Assembly (NCBI GenBank): GCA_050186335.1
Contig: JBFWYO010000131.1
Coordinates: 1-8,065 of the forward strand
Reading direction: 5' to 3'
DNA: 8,065 bases
Origin: JBFWYO01 sp050186335
GTDB lineage: Bacteria; Pseudomonadota; Alphaproteobacteria; Bin65
The notes under the pieces were generated by a model. The model did no database searches, was not told the DNA's origin, and saw only the letters and a list, made by a program, of their open reading frames with translations. Position numbers and translations under genes: made by a program. This document shows, in pieces, positions 6,992 through 8,065 of the stretch (position 1 is its first letter; each line of letters begins with the position of its first letter).

Positions 6992-7020
6992 TTGAGATTC
7001 GCAAACCGATTCAGTATCTA
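6992..7020 (+). promoter_or_regulatory. Candidate promoter of the LLM oxidoreductase gene
   Basis: TTGAGA (6992-6997, 5 of 6 to the -35 consensus) lies 17 bp from TATCTA (7015-7020, a weak -10). The start would be near 7027, leaving a ~25-nt leader that carries the ribosome site. The -10 is poor, so confidence is limited. Confidence 0.4.
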
Positions 7021-7039
7021 AATTCACTACAGAACGCAG

Positions 7040-7044
7040 GGAGG
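7040..7044 (+). promoter_or_regulatory. Ribosome binding site of the LLM oxidoreductase gene
   Basis: GGAGG within a purine-rich GGGAGGGG run, 7 nt before ATG at 7052. This strong site fixes the start of the gene. Confidence 0.85.
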
Positions 7045-7051
7045 GGAAACA

Positions 7052-8065
7052 ATGCAGATCGGAATCAGCTTCGATGGTTTCGCGCCGTTCGGCGCGGCGC
7101 TGGAAATTGCAGTGGAAGCGGAGCGGCTTGGCGCGTCCTCGATCTGGATGGCCGAGCATCTCGGCTATCGCGATCCGATCGCCATGTGTGCGGCTTTTGC
7201 TTTGCGCACGCAACGAGCGCGCATTGTTCCGACGGCCCTTAGCCCGTATCTGCGACATCCGACTCCGACGGCAGCAGCGCTGGCAACTCTGGCCGAAGCG
7301 GCGCCGGGACGCATCGCCGTGGCGCTCGGTGTGGGCAATCCTCTGTTCCTGCAGGAATCCGGCATCGAAGCCGAGAAGCCAGTGGTTGCGTTGCGCGAAT
7401 ATGTTGAAGTGCTGCGTGCGCTGTGGAGCACCCAACCGGTGCAATTCCAAGGCATGCTCTACAATCTTGCAGGCGCAAAGATGGCGTTTGCGCCGCCTCA
7501 ACCGATTCCCATTTATCTCGCGCCGATGCGGCCATTGATGCTCGGACTCGCCGGTCGTATCGCGGACGGTTTGGTGCTTTCGGCGGTGCTGGATATTGCT
7601 TATGTACGCGAATCGGTGCGATTGGCCCGCGCCGGCGCAGAGGCCGCAAAGCGTAATTTCGACGAGGTTCGCAGGGCCGCCTATATTTACTTCGTTACGA
7701 CCCGTACCGACCGTGAAGCACGCGACATCCTCCGGCCCAAGCTTGCTTTTATTTTCCGCAATAAATTCCTCGCGGATTCGATCGCCTTTTCGAAGCTGCC
7801 CATCGATCAGCCGGCGATTATCGAAGCGATCGGTCAGCGGGATTTCGCGCGAGCGCAAAGCCTGGTCCCGGATTCGGTCGTTGACGCCTGCGCGGTGGGC
7901 GGAACGTTGGACCGCTGCGTTGCGCGCATCAAGGAATTCGTTGCCGCAGGAATCGAGGAACCCGTGCTGGTCCTGGCGGGTGAACCGGAAGACCAGAAGC
8001 GGAGCCTTCTGGCATTGCGTGAATTGACCCAAGGCTGTCCTGCCGGGTGTGTTCGCGGTAATGGG
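7052..8065 (+). CDS. LLM class (luciferase-like) flavin-dependent oxidoreductase, open at right edge
   Basis: Predicted F420- or FMN-dependent monooxygenase/reductase of the bacterial luciferase-like TIM-barrel superfamily. From ATG 7052 the frame stays open for 338 codons to the window end with no stop. Family features are the barrel start MQIGISFDG, AVEAERLGASSIWMAEHLG (20-38), strand and loop RIVPTALSPYLRHP (57-70), GRIAVALGVGNP (86-97), the LREYVEVLRALW helix (114-125), PPQPIPIYLAPM (148-159), LAGRIADGLVLSAV (166-179), and a C-terminal helix with VGGTLDRCVARIKEFVAAGIEEPVLVLAG (282-310). Members usually run ~320-350 residues, so only a few codons are probably missing. Relatives oxidise alkanesulfonates, nitrilotriacetate, pyrimidine rings or act as methylene-H4MPT reductase-like enzymes; the sequence more resembles the Mer-like branch, but cofactor and substrate are inferences. 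It diverges from the oxygenase/binding-protein operon, suggesting a shared pathway. Confidence 0.9.
   Translation, partial: MQIGISFDGFAPFGAALEIAVEAERLGASSIWMAEHLGYRDPIAMCAAFALRTQRARIVPTALSPYLRHPTPTAAALATLAEAAPGRIAVALGVGNPLFLQESGIEAEKPVVALREYVEVLRALWSTQPVQFQGMLYNLAGAKMAFAPPQPIPIYLAPMRPLMLGLAGRIADGLVLSAVLDIAYVRESVRLARAGAEAAKRNFDEVRRAAYIYFVTTRTDREARDILRPKLAFIFRNKFLADSIAFSKLPIDQPAIIEAIGQRDFARAQSLVPDSVVDACAVGGTLDRCVARIKEFVAAGIEEPVLVLAGEPEDQKRSLLALRELTQGCPAGCVRGNG

Larger units (their letters stand above)
6931..7051. promoter_or_regulatory. Divergent promoter region between oxygenase and LLM oxidoreductase
   Basis: 121 bp, noticeably A/T-rich, separating two divergent starts. It holds the candidate rightward promoter described separately. 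A TTTAAT hexamer on the minus strand (6978-6983), 5 of 6 to the -10 consensus, may serve the leftward genes, but no good -35 at standard spacing pairs with it. Two inverted repeats are present: CTCAAA-N13-TTTGAG (6972-6996) and GGAAG-GTTT-CTTCC (6959-6972). The first covers the leftward -10 candidate and overlaps the rightward -35, where a single regulator could control both units. No regulator gene is visible in the window. Confidence 0.55.

Noticed and set aside
6920..8032. 370-codon open frame on the minus strand
   Set aside because: It is antisense to the LLM oxidoreductase, which has a strong ribosome site and clear family motifs; this frame has neither and would overlap the oxygenase start.

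Overview
The window reads as a chromosomal segment of a GC-rich alphaproteobacterium, most likely a Hyphomicrobiales/Bradyrhizobium-like organism. This rests on the strong G/C bias at third codon positions on the left, the style of the LepA and histidine kinase proteins, and a small hairpin membrane protein of a kind I associate with rhizobia. The taxonomic call is an inference; no marker gene settles it.

Left part (1-4432) is core-like. It holds lepA (elongation factor 4, lacking its first ~20 residues), a membrane sensor histidine kinase with a periplasmic sensing domain and no adjacent response regulator, a convergent gene for a small two-helix membrane protein, and a complete tRNA-Ser(GGA) gene with its own promoter-like sequence and a clear intrinsic terminator.

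Middle part (4433-4846) is about 410 bases without a recognisable gene. It is visibly richer in A/T than the left part and ends in a perfect 12-bp stem that terminates the leftward operon.

Right part (4847-8065) is an accessory-looking metabolic cassette. A leftward pair encodes a 2-oxoglutarate/Fe(II)-type (isopenicillin N synthase-like) oxygenase followed by a periplasmic NMT1/THI5-type ABC substrate-binding protein. A rightward gene encodes a luciferase-like (LLM) flavin-dependent oxidoreductase and is still open at the right edge. The two units diverge from a 121-bp intergenic region with overlapping promoter-like elements and two inverted repeats. An uptake protein with two different oxygenase families suggests capture and oxidative breakdown of a small, probably heteroatom-containing or heterocyclic, organic compound. 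The substrate cannot be read from the sequence, and no permease or ATPase gene is present in the window.

The change in base composition just downstream of a tRNA gene makes tRNA-Ser(GGA) a plausible, unproven, genomic island boundary. No integrase, insertion sequence, CRISPR array or duplicated tRNA end was found.
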